Shown one piece after another: positions 50,636-58,315 of a DNA stretch of 64,000 nt. The notes under the pieces are model-generated. The model was given only the letters and a program-made list of their open reading frames with translations. It was not told the origin of the DNA and did no database searches. The stretch spans positions 868,001 to 932,000 of the forward strand of contig NZ_CP059404.1 in the NCBI RefSeq assembly GCF_014217255.1, in the 5' to 3' direction. This stretch comes from Corynebacterium incognita. Lineage in GTDB: Bacteria > Actinomycetota > Actinomycetes > Mycobacteriales > Mycobacteriaceae. How positions within the stretch are numbered: the first letter of the stretch is position 1; each line of letters opens with the position of its first letter. A program made the translations under genes and the position numbers.

Positions 50636-51445
50636 ATGCGCATCGCCTGCTGGAACATCAACTCCGTACGCACCCGCGTCCACCGCGTCATCGACCTGCT
50701 CAAGGCCCACGACATCGACGTACTGTGCCTGCAGGAAACCAAAACCGCCGACGCGAAGTTCCCCTACGCCGAGTTTGAGGCGGCCGGCTACCACGTGGCG
50801 CACAACGGCACGAACCAGTGGAACGGCGTGGCCATCGTGTCCACAGTGGAGCCGGACAACGTGCGGACGTCCTTCCCGGAACAGCCCGGCTTTGCCAAAG
50901 ACCCCGAGGCAGAGCAGGCGTTGGAATCCCGCGCCATCGGTGCTGAGATCTCCGGCGTGGAAATCTGGTCACTCTACATCCCCAACGGCCGCGAGATCAC
51001 CGACCGCCACTACGACTACAAGTTGCAGTACCTCTACGCCCTGGCGCGCTATGCCGAGACCCGCGCGCAGGACAAATTCCTCATCACCGGCGATTTCAAC
51101 ATCGCACCGCGCGACGAGGACGTGTGGGACCGTGGCTTCTTCGAGGGCAAGACGCACGTCACCGAGCCAGAGCGCGCGGCATTCCAGATGCTGGAGGAGT
51201 CCGGATTGCGGGAGGTCACGCGGCAATTCACCGCCGACCAGCAATACACCTACTTCGACTACAAAGGCTTCCGCTTCAACAAGGGCCAGGGCATGCGCAT
51301 TGACTTCCAGCTCGCCTCCGCACCACTGGCAGCGCAGGCGACGGGGGCGTTCATCGATCTCACCGAACGCGGCGGCGAGAAAACCTCGGACCATGCTCCC
51401 CTGGTGGCTGACTACAACGTCTTTGACTTCGACTCCGTGCGGTAG
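50636..51445 (+). CDS. xthA: Exodeoxyribonuclease III / AP endonuclease
   Basis: XthA cuts DNA at abasic sites and degrades 3' ends in base-excision repair. The 269-residue product has RIACWNINSVRTRV at the start with the metal-binding Asn, LCLQETKTAD near residue 31 with the catalytic Glu, LYIPNGREITDRHYDYKLQYL near 114, LITGDFNIAPRDEDVWD near 147 and the end motif EKTSDHAPLVADY with the catalytic Asp-His pair near 250. The start ATG 50636 is supported by the domain beginning and by a -10 7 nt upstream. cls follows after 6 nt. Confidence 0.95.
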   Translation: MRIACWNINSVRTRVHRVIDLLKAHDIDVLCLQETKTADAKFPYAEFEAAGYHVAHNGTNQWNGVAIVSTVEPDNVRTSFPEQPGFAKDPEAEQALESRAIGAEISGVEIWSLYIPNGREITDRHYDYKLQYLYALARYAETRAQDKFLITGDFNIAPRDEDVWDRGFFEGKTHVTEPERAAFQMLEESGLREVTRQFTADQQYTYFDYKGFRFNKGQGMRIDFQLASAPLAAQATGAFIDLTERGGEKTSDHAPLVADYNVFDFDSVR

Positions 51446-51451
51446 GACCCC

Positions 51452-52924
51452 ATGATCTTCTCGGTGGATGTCACATGGTGGCAGTTCTTCCTCGGCGCGC
51501 TGGACTTTTTGATCAAGGTCATCGCCGTGGGCTTCGTGCCGGAAGGCCGCCGCCCCTCCAGCTCCACCGCGTGGCTGCTGGCCATTCTCTTGCTCCCGTT
51601 CGTGGGCCTGCCGCTCTTCCTGCTCATGGGCTCGCCGTATATCAACCAGCGACGCCACCGCATCCAGCAGCAAGCGGACGCAATGATCGAGGACGTCCAG
51701 GCCGACGTTCCAGACGCCCCCGACCCAGCGTTGGCCCCGGAACTGCTCTCCATCGTGCGGCTTAACCGGCGACTGACGGGCTTTCCCGCAGTGGTGGGGC
51801 ATAACCGCGGCATCCACGCCGACTATGACGAGACCATCCGGCGCATGGCCGAGGTCATCGACACCGCGGAAGAGTATGTGTACGTGGAGATCTACATCGT
51901 AGCCTGGGACGAGACGACCGACGTGTTGTTCCAGGCCCTGGCCCGCGCCCGCCAGCGCGGCGTGGCGGTCAAGGTGCTGCTGGACCAGATCGGCTCGTAC
52001 AAGTACCCGCTGTACCGCAAGCTGGGCACACGCCTGACGGAGATCGACGTGGACTGGCGACTCATGCTGCCCATCCAGCCGTGGAACTACCGCTTCCGCC
52101 GCCCGGACCTGCGCAACCACCGCAAGCTGGTCAGCGTGGACGGCGAGACCGCCTTCGTCGGCTCCATCAACCTCGTCGAGCGCGGCTACCGCAAGGCGTG
52201 GAAGAGCACCTCAGCACTGCAGTGGATCGACTACATGGTGGAGCTGACAGGCCCCATCGTCTCGTCGGTGGAGGCGGTGTTCGCGGTGGACTGGTACATC
52301 GAGTCCGACGAGCAACTAGACGTCACCGCCCACGTGGACGACCCGGAGGACGAAGACGACGTCAACTACCTGCAGATGGTCCCGTCCGGCCCGGGCTACA
52401 ACACGGAGCCGGTGTTGCGCGCCTACAACTCGCTGGTGCACCACGCGAAGAAGCGCCTGGTGCTGTGCTCGCCGTACTTCGTGCCCGATGAGTCACTGCT
52501 GGACGCGGTCACCTCCGCGAGCTACCGCGGCGTGGAAGTGGAGCTCTACGTTTCACAGAAGGCGGACCAATTCATGGTCCACCACGCGCAGTCCTCGTAC
52601 TACCAGGCGCTTCTGGAGGCGGGCATCCGTATCTTCCAGTTCCCGGAACCTTTCGTGCTGCACTCGAAGTTCGCGCTGGCGGACCCCGGTGAAGACGTCC
52701 CGCTGGGCATGTTCGGCTCCTCGAACATGGACATGCGTTCTTTTGGCCTCAACTATGAGACCACGCTGCTGGTCGCCAAGGGCGACATCATCGATGGCCT
52801 CGACGATCTGGCGGAGAACTACCGCCGCGTCAGCCACGAGCTCACCTTGGAGGAATGGAACCAGCGCGGTTTTATCCGCCGCTACGTGGACAACGCCATG
52901 CGCCTGACCTCGGCGTTGCAGTAG
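51452..52924 (+). CDS. cls: Cardiolipin synthase
   Basis: Cls makes cardiolipin from phosphatidylglycerol at the membrane. The 490-residue phospholipase D family enzyme has two N-terminal membrane helices (WQFFLGALDFLIKVIAVGFVP and STAWLLAILLLPFVGLPLFLLMG, residues 9-56) and both HKD motifs: NHRKLVSVDGETAFVGSIN near residue 222 and LHSKFALADPGEDVPLGMFGSSN near 405. The start is 6 nt past xthA, so the two may be cotranscribed. It ends before a structured intergenic region. Confidence 0.94.
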   Translation: MIFSVDVTWWQFFLGALDFLIKVIAVGFVPEGRRPSSSTAWLLAILLLPFVGLPLFLLMGSPYINQRRHRIQQQADAMIEDVQADVPDAPDPALAPELLSIVRLNRRLTGFPAVVGHNRGIHADYDETIRRMAEVIDTAEEYVYVEIYIVAWDETTDVLFQALARARQRGVAVKVLLDQIGSYKYPLYRKLGTRLTEIDVDWRLMLPIQPWNYRFRRPDLRNHRKLVSVDGETAFVGSINLVERGYRKAWKSTSALQWIDYMVELTGPIVSSVEAVFAVDWYIESDEQLDVTAHVDDPEDEDDVNYLQMVPSGPGYNTEPVLRAYNSLVHHAKKRLVLCSPYFVPDESLLDAVTSASYRGVEVELYVSQKADQFMVHHAQSSYYQALLEAGIRIFQFPEPFVLHSKFALADPGEDVPLGMFGSSNMDMRSFGLNYETTLLVAKGDIIDGLDDLAENYRRVSHELTLEEWNQRGFIRRYVDNAMRLTSALQ

Positions 52925-52942
52925 ACAACGATGACGGGGCCG

Positions 52943-53010
52943 CTTGTATAAAACTGCGAGATTTCGACATTTCTGGCGATCTTTTTCGACTTCTGGCGGT
53001 TTTGTACAAG
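52943..53010. repeat. Inverted repeat enclosing a direct repeat (cls/ABC intergenic)
   Basis: CTTGTATAAAACTGC (52943-52957) and GCGGTTTTGTACAAG (52996-53010) pair at 13 of 15 positions, the other two being G-U in RNA. The 38-nt loop has tandem copies of TTTCGACATTTCTGGCG and TTTCGACTTCTGGCG (52962-52978, 52984-52998). It lies between the convergent cls and ABC permease genes, is AT-richer than its surroundings and may end both transcripts or be a small mobile remnant. Confidence 0.65.
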
Positions 53011-53098
53011 GCACGGTCTGCCCGGCCACTGAGTTGGCCGCTGGGCCGGGCGCTTTCCGACGCCCGCGTGGGGCGCCGCGGTGTGAGTACTCGTGGTC

Positions 53099-53881
53099 TT
53101 AGACGTCGCGGCGCTCGAGCATGAACAGGCCCAGCAGCCACAGGGCCACGGCCCAGACGGCAAAGACCACCAGGTTGCCGGTCACGCCCCACGGCGCGCT
53201 TTCTACGTCGACCTCCATGATGAAGTTGTTCAGGGAGGTAAACGGCGCAAAGTTCACGATCTTCTCGCCCACCTTGGGAATCATCTGCAGCAGACCGTCA
53301 ATGCCCATGTAGAGGATGAGCGACAGCGCGATGGCTCCGGCGGTCTGGCGCAGCAGCCAGCCCATGCCCTGGGCGAATACGACGATGAGGGCGGTGGCCA
53401 GGGGGAAGGTCCACAGGGCGCGCTTGGCCATCTCATCAAAGGGGTCGTAGAGGTCCGCGACTTCAGGCTTGGCCAATAGCTCGCCCAAGCCAAAGGAGAT
53501 GAGCAAAGCCAACTCCACGAAAATCACGGCGAGAACCACGTACAGCAGCAGCTTAACCAACGCTACTTTCCAACGCACCGGGGTGGCAGTCATAGTGATG
53601 GTGTGCGTCTTGTGGCGGTATTCCGTGGTCACCATCATGATGGCCTGAATAAGCAAGACGGGCAAACCCATCATCCAAATGATGGCCGTGAAGGTATCCG
53701 AGGTGAGCGGCGGGCCGGTCTGCTGGAACTCCGGCGGGAGGTTCGGGTCCGGCTCGGGGATCGTGGCGGTCTTCGCCATGAGGACCGCCCATGCGATCGC
53801 GAAGATGAAGAACAGTGCCGTGGTCCACCAGAAGGTCTTGGTGGTGCGGAGCTTGGTCCACTCCGAAAGTAGTAGATTCAT
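53099..53881 (-). CDS. ABC-2 type transporter permease
   Basis: The 260-residue protein has six predicted helices and the start MNLLLSEWTKLRTTKTFWWTT, typical of ABC-2 permeases (LxxEWxKLRTxR). The loop VTTEYRHKTHTITMTATPVRWKVALVKLLLY near residues 84-115 holds the E-Y-R-x-x-T coupling-helix motif. It partners the ATPase encoded 3 nt upstream and should export a drug, lipid or peptide. The substrate is unknown. Confidence 0.88.
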   Translation of the reverse strand: MNLLLSEWTKLRTTKTFWWTTALFFIFAIAWAVLMAKTATIPEPDPNLPPEFQQTGPPLTSDTFTAIIWMMGLPVLLIQAIMMVTTEYRHKTHTITMTATPVRWKVALVKLLLYVVLAVIFVELALLISFGLGELLAKPEVADLYDPFDEMAKRALWTFPLATALIVVFAQGMGWLLRQTAGAIALSLILYMGIDGLLQMIPKVGEKIVNFAPFTSLNNFIMEVDVESAPWGVTGNLVVFAVWAVALWLLGLFMLERRDV

Positions 53882-53884
53882 GGC

Positions 53885-55045
53885 TTAGTTCCCCTTTCCC
53901 TTGGACGCCTTGTGCTGTGCGAGCAGCTGTTCCACCGTATAGGTCTCGCCGCCACCTTCGGCACCGTTGCGACCGCGGTGCTGGCCGCGCGACTCAGCGG
54001 GCGCGTCCGTCGCTGGCTGTGCCGGTTGACCTGACTGGGAAGCTTGTGCAGGCTGCGCCTGTGGGTTCGCGGCCTGCGCGGAGGCGGGCTGGTTGCCTGC
54101 CTGCGGGACGTCAGCTCGAGCGGTGGCGGGGGCATCCGCGCGGTATTCCACGGCGTCCTCGGTCATCTTCATGAACGCGTCCTCCAGGGAGGCGCGGTGC
54201 AGGCTCAACTCCTGCAGCGGCACGCCGAGCTCGTGAGCCAGGTGGCCGATCTCATCGGTGGAGCGCTCCGGGATCACCAGGGTGTCCCGGCCTTCCTGGT
54301 CCTTCTCCGGTTGGAAGGCCACGTTGCGCGACCGCAGCGCGTTCGCCAGCTCACGCAGATTCTCTGCACGGACAATGACGTTGGCCGCGGAGTGCGCTTT
54401 GATGAAATCATAGGTTGGCATGTTGGCCACCAGCTTGCCCTTACCAATCACGATGAGGTGATCGGCAGTCAGCGCCATCTCCGAGAGCAGGTGGGAGGAC
54501 ACCAGCACGGAACGCCCCTCCGCGGCCAGGCCGCGGACCAGGGAACGCACCCACCGGATGCCTTCGGGATCGAGGCCGTTGACGGGCTCGTCGAGAAGCA
54601 GGGTGCCCGGATCACCCAGCAGCGCCGCCGCCAGGCCCAGGCGCTGGCCCATGCCCAAGGAGAAGCCGCCGGCCTTCTTGCCCGCGACGTTGCTCAAGCC
54701 CACCAGGCCCAAGACCTCGTCCACGCGCTTGGTGGGGATGCCGTTGGCCTGCGCCATCCACTTGAGGTGATTCGCCGCCGTGCGGTTGGGGTGCACAGCC
54801 TTGGCGTCGAGAAGACCGCCGACCTCACGCAGGGGGTTCTTGAGCTCCCGGTAGCGCTTGCCATTGATGGTGGCGGTTCCCGCCGTGGGCTTGTCTAGGC
54901 CCAGGATCATCCGCATGGTCGTGGACTTACCCGCGCCGTTCGGCCCCAGGAAACCGGTAACGTGACCGGGTTCCACGGTGAAGTCCAGGTGGTCAACGGC
55001 GCGGACAGCTTTGTACTGCTTAGTCAGGCCTTCTACTTGAATCAT
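53885..55045 (-). CDS. ABC transporter ATP-binding protein
   Basis: The 386-residue ATPase has Walker A FLGPNGAGKST near residue 34, a signature in GGFSLGMGQRLGLAAALLG near 135 (LGMGQ in place of LSGGQ, common in ABC-2 exporters), Walker B LLLDEPVNGLDPEGI near 157 and the H-loop SSHLL near 188. After about residue 310 there is a tail of about 75 residues rich in Ala, Gln and Pro, absent from ordinary family members. It precedes the permease gene by 3 nt. A Nudix gene lies 24 nt upstream in the same direction. Confidence 0.92.
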   Translation of the reverse strand: MIQVEGLTKQYKAVRAVDHLDFTVEPGHVTGFLGPNGAGKSTTMRMILGLDKPTAGTATINGKRYRELKNPLREVGGLLDAKAVHPNRTAANHLKWMAQANGIPTKRVDEVLGLVGLSNVAGKKAGGFSLGMGQRLGLAAALLGDPGTLLLDEPVNGLDPEGIRWVRSLVRGLAAEGRSVLVSSHLLSEMALTADHLIVIGKGKLVANMPTYDFIKAHSAANVIVRAENLRELANALRSRNVAFQPEKDQEGRDTLVIPERSTDEIGHLAHELGVPLQELSLHRASLEDAFMKMTEDAVEYRADAPATARADVPQAGNQPASAQAANPQAQPAQASQSGQPAQPATDAPAESRGQHRGRNGAEGGGETYTVEQLLAQHKASKGKGN

Positions 55046-55069
55046 GGCTACCAGGTTGCCACAAACCTT

Positions 55070-55657
55070 CTAATTTCTCCCGTGCAGTTCCCCGGCGTGC
55101 CTGCGCAATTCCGGGAATGCGCTGCGGAAAGCGGGCAGTAAATCAAGAGCCTCCACCGCGTCGAATCCCACCCAGCGCAACTCGTAGGACTCCTCGTTCG
55201 CCACAGTGGGGATGCGGTTGCCGCTGGTAGTGCGCGCGATGACGGTGGTGTAGGTCCAGTCGCCGGGAAGCTCCGGGCGCGCGGGGTCCGCCGCGAATGG
55301 CCCGGCCGTGACCACCACATCGAGGACCTCCACGAGTTCCGGATCGATGCTGCATTCCTCGATGCTTTCGCGGATGGCGGCCTCCGCCGCGGTCTCCCCC
55401 ATGTCGCGCGCGCCGCCCGGGATGCCCCAGGTGTTGCCTGCGCTCGTCCACGCGGCGCGGTGCTGCAGGAGCACCTCGTCGTGCTCGGTGGCAATGAGGA
55501 AGAGGCCGGCGGCGCCGCAGCGGCCCCACACCGTAGAGCCGTTCGGCCCGGCGGACCAGCCGTCGCCGGACCCCGGGATGACGCGGGGCGCACCGACGCC
55601 GTGGACGTCGCCGCTGCCGGACTCAGGTATCGCGGACATGTCGGGCATCTCAGTCAT
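55070..55657 (-). CDS. Nudix hydrolase
   Basis: The product has about 195 residues from ATG 55657, which is 7 nt after AAAGG. The Nudix box is GGARDMGETAAEAAIRESIEEC near residues 80-101, matching G-x5-E-x7-REU-x-EE with Cys-Ser in place of the final Gly. Upstream sequence FLIATEHDEVLLQHRAAW and GNTWGIPGG fit a MutT-like fold. It should hydrolyse a nucleoside diphosphate derivative. A substrate cannot be named; the position before the ABC genes gives no clue. Confidence 0.88.
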   Translation of the reverse strand: MTEMPDMSAIPESGSGDVHGVGAPRVIPGSGDGWSAGPNGSTVWGRCGAAGLFLIATEHDEVLLQHRAAWTSAGNTWGIPGGARDMGETAAEAAIRESIEECSIDPELVEVLDVVVTAGPFAADPARPELPGDWTYTTVIARTTSGNRIPTVANEESYELRWVGFDAVEALDLLPAFRSAFPELRRHAGELHGRN

Positions 55658-55750
55658 CACAAGACCTTTCTTTTTCTACCTCTTTCCACCCTAATGCGAA
55701 CTGCCAACCCAGGGAGTGGCGCACTCCACAAATCGGGGTGTGGCGTGCGC

Positions 55751-55756
55751 TAAACT
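55751..55756 (+). promoter_or_regulatory. -10 (TAAACT) for leaderless glnX-glnH-pknG operon
   Basis: TAAACT ends 7 nt before ATG 55764 (GTGGGGA between). No better start site is visible upstream. Confidence 0.5.
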
Positions 55757-55763
55757 GTGGGGA

Positions 55764-57248
55764 ATGAAGCGGTCAGCCGACGCGCCAGCCGATGCGCCCC
55801 AGCGAATCCGCGGTGACGAGGATCCCGGCCGGGAGACCACCGCGGAACTTGACGATCGTTGGCTTGACGACGCCCTGACACCCACCACCCCGGTCTACGG
55901 GCGCACCACCCGCCTGCTGTTGGGCACGCTCGCTCCCCCGGCGCGCGCCATCCGCCGCATCCTTTCCTTCGCGCTCACCACCCCGGGCAAGCTGTTCAGC
56001 GTCACGGTGCTGCTAACCCTGGCCATCGGCGCGGCCGGGTTCTCCCTGTCGCAGTCCTCGGCGGACCGCAAGGCGGACTTGGACGTGCTGTTGTCCACCA
56101 CGGAGCCGATGTCGAATGCGTCGCACAACCTATACACGTCGCTGTCGTTGGCGGATACGGTGGCGTCGACAGGCTTTGTGCAGGGCGGCGTGGAGTCCCG
56201 CCAGACGCGGGAGAAATACACCAAGGCCATGGACACGGCGGCCGTGGCCAATTCCGAGGCGTTGTTGGGCAGCTCGCGGGAAGACGAGCGGATCCGGGAG
56301 CTGACCATCGAAATCTCCCGCAAGCTCCCCACCTATACCGGCCTGGTGGAGTCCGCGCGCACTAACAACCGGCAGGGCCACGCGGTGGCCGCGGCGTATA
56401 TGTCTAATGCCTCCATGACCATGCGCACGGACATCCTCCCTGCCGCTGCGGAGCTGTTCGGCCTGACCGGCGCCAAGGTGGCGTACCAACAAGATCGCCT
56501 CACGGATCCGCAATGGGTGCCGCTGTCGGGCTTGCTGGCCGCACTCGCCTTGCTGCTTGGCGCGCAGTGGTGGCTGTGGCGACTGACCCGCCGCAAGCTC
56601 AACCGCGGATTCGTCACCGCCACGTGCCTGCTGCTCGTCGCACTATCGTGGGTGGGTTTGTCCAACGTGGTGGCCTGGGTCAGCTCGTCGCGCGGTTTTG
56701 ATTCCGCGGCGCAGCCCTGGGACATGCTCACCAATTCCCGCATTGAGGCGCAGCAGGCCCGTACTTCCGAGACCCTGGCGCTCGTCAACCGCGAGTCCGC
56801 GAACCAGTCTGCGGACTCTTTCTCCGAGGTGTCGGAGAATGTGCGCGCGGCCTTGGAGGCGTACGAGTCTTCCTCCGCCATTGACGTCGCCGCACACCCA
56901 GAGAAGCAGGTTCCTATTACCAAGGCGCATCACGCGATCGATGATTGGGACACCGCGCACCAAAACTTCCTCGCGGCGTTGGAGCGCGGTGATTACAAGG
57001 AAGCGACGCGGATTACCTCCACCACTGCGCAGCCCCCGGGCACGGATCCCACTGCCGCCGCGTCCTTTGCCAAACTGGACTCCGCGATGGCTGATCTCAT
57101 CGGCGATTCGCGCACAACAATGCGTGATTTCATTGGCCGCGGCATCCAAGCCATGTCGCTGGTGTCAGTCGCAGTGATGGTGCTGTCCGTGCTCGCCATC
57201 CTCGCGGTGTGGTTGGGCATCCGTCCCCGACTCCAGGAGTACCTCTGA
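55764..57248 (+). CDS. glnX: GlnX-like membrane sensor protein
   Basis: The 494-residue protein matches corynebacterial GlnX in place and topology. A cytoplasmic N-terminus of about 70 residues leads into helix 1 (SVTVLLTLAIGAAGFSL), an all-helical extracytoplasmic domain of about 150 residues (ADRKADLDVLLSTTEPMSNASHN... to PAAAELFGLTG), helices 2 and 3 (LSGLLAALALLLGAQWWLW; GFVTATCLLLVALSWVGLSNVVAWV), a second extracytoplasmic helical region and helix 4 (MSLVSVAVMVLSVLAILAVWLGI). In C. glutamicum GlnX works with GlnH to pass extracellular glutamate/aspartate signals to PknG. Its stop overlaps the glnH start (TGATG). Confidence 0.9.
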   Translation: MKRSADAPADAPQRIRGDEDPGRETTAELDDRWLDDALTPTTPVYGRTTRLLLGTLAPPARAIRRILSFALTTPGKLFSVTVLLTLAIGAAGFSLSQSSADRKADLDVLLSTTEPMSNASHNLYTSLSLADTVASTGFVQGGVESRQTREKYTKAMDTAAVANSEALLGSSREDERIRELTIEISRKLPTYTGLVESARTNNRQGHAVAAAYMSNASMTMRTDILPAAAELFGLTGAKVAYQQDRLTDPQWVPLSGLLAALALLLGAQWWLWRLTRRKLNRGFVTATCLLLVALSWVGLSNVVAWVSSSRGFDSAAQPWDMLTNSRIEAQQARTSETLALVNRESANQSADSFSEVSENVRAALEAYESSSAIDVAAHPEKQVPITKAHHAIDDWDTAHQNFLAALERGDYKEATRITSTTAQPPGTDPTAAASFAKLDSAMADLIGDSRTTMRDFIGRGIQAMSLVSVAVMVLSVLAILAVWLGIRPRLQEYL

Positions 57249-58315
57249 TGTTTAGGCACTTGCGCTTCACGACGCCCCGCGCCCCACTCGCAGTGGGCTC
57301 CCTCCTGGTTGCCACGAGCCTGACGCTGGGGTCGTGTGCGGCGCCATGGCAGGACGACGCGGCGCAAGAGGAACGCACGGAGAAAGAGGTGCCGCTGGAT
57401 AGCGTCGCCCGCCCTTACCGGCCGCACAATCAGCTGCCCGCGGGTACTCGTCTGGAGGCGGCCGGGGTGGAGGCTCCGGAAGAGATTAAGACCCAGAGCG
57501 TCACCGGTTCACTCCGCCCGGACAACAAGAAGCCCAAAGAACGTGTCCCGCACATCGTCGAGCGTGGGCGCCTGGTGGTCGGCGTAGACCAGTCCCAGAA
57601 CCTCTTGTCTTATCGCGACTCCGTCTCCGGTCAGCTCAAGGGCTTCGAGGTGGATTTGGCCCATGAGATCGCCGCGGATATCTTCGGCGACCGCAACAAG
57701 GTGGACTTCCGTTTCATCCAATCCGCCGAACGCGAAGAAGCGCTGAGTTCGGGCAAGGTGGACATCATTATTCGCACCATGACCATCACGGAGGACCGCC
57801 AAAAGAATGTGCTGTTCTCTACGCCGTACTTGACCACGCGGACGCGCCTGTTGGTCCTCAACAACTCGCACATCACCGAGCCTCGCCACGTGGCCGGCCG
57901 CCGGGTGTGTGTCACGGATGCCTCCACCGCGCAACAGCTAGCGCGCAAGCACGCCAAACACGCCAATATCCTGCTCACCGACTCCTGGAGTGATTGCCTC
58001 ATGGCCCTGCAACTCGGGCAGACGGATGCCGTGCTCAGCGATGACACGATTCTTTCCGGCATGGCGCAGCAAGACCCCTACGCCCGTATCGTGGGCCAGT
58101 CCCTGGCCACCGACGACTACGGCGTGGGCGTGGCCAAACCTAACGGCGCCAACCACGCTCGGGGAACAGTCCGCCAGGTCAACTCGACGCTCGAGCGCCT
58201 GCGGCGCGACGGCACGTGGAACGAGCTTTACACCAAGTGGTTCGGCGAGTTCCTACCCGCCGAGGCGATGCCCGCGGCGCACTACAAGGACACAGACGCG
58301 AAGGAGGAAAAGTGA
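57248..58315 (+). CDS. glnH: GlnH amino-acid-binding lipoprotein of the PknG system
   Basis: The 355-residue protein starts with a basic n-region, a hydrophobic core and the lipobox LGSC (residues about 24-27), so it is anchored outside the membrane. The mature part is a periplasmic amino-acid-binding domain (SBP_bac_3): RGRLVVGVDQSQNLLSYRDSVSGQLKGFEVDLAHEIAADIFGD near residues 108-150 and KVDIIIRTMTITEDRQKNVLFSTPYL near 172-197. In C. glutamicum GlnH binds aspartate and glutamate and signals through GlnX to PknG. It overlaps pknG as GTGA. Confidence 0.92.
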   Translation: MFRHLRFTTPRAPLAVGSLLVATSLTLGSCAAPWQDDAAQEERTEKEVPLDSVARPYRPHNQLPAGTRLEAAGVEAPEEIKTQSVTGSLRPDNKKPKERVPHIVERGRLVVGVDQSQNLLSYRDSVSGQLKGFEVDLAHEIAADIFGDRNKVDFRFIQSAEREEALSSGKVDIIIRTMTITEDRQKNVLFSTPYLTTRTRLLVLNNSHITEPRHVAGRRVCVTDASTAQQLARKHAKHANILLTDSWSDCLMALQLGQTDAVLSDDTILSGMAQQDPYARIVGQSLATDDYGVGVAKPNGANHARGTVRQVNSTLERLRRDGTWNELYTKWFGEFLPAEAMPAAHYKDTDAKEEK

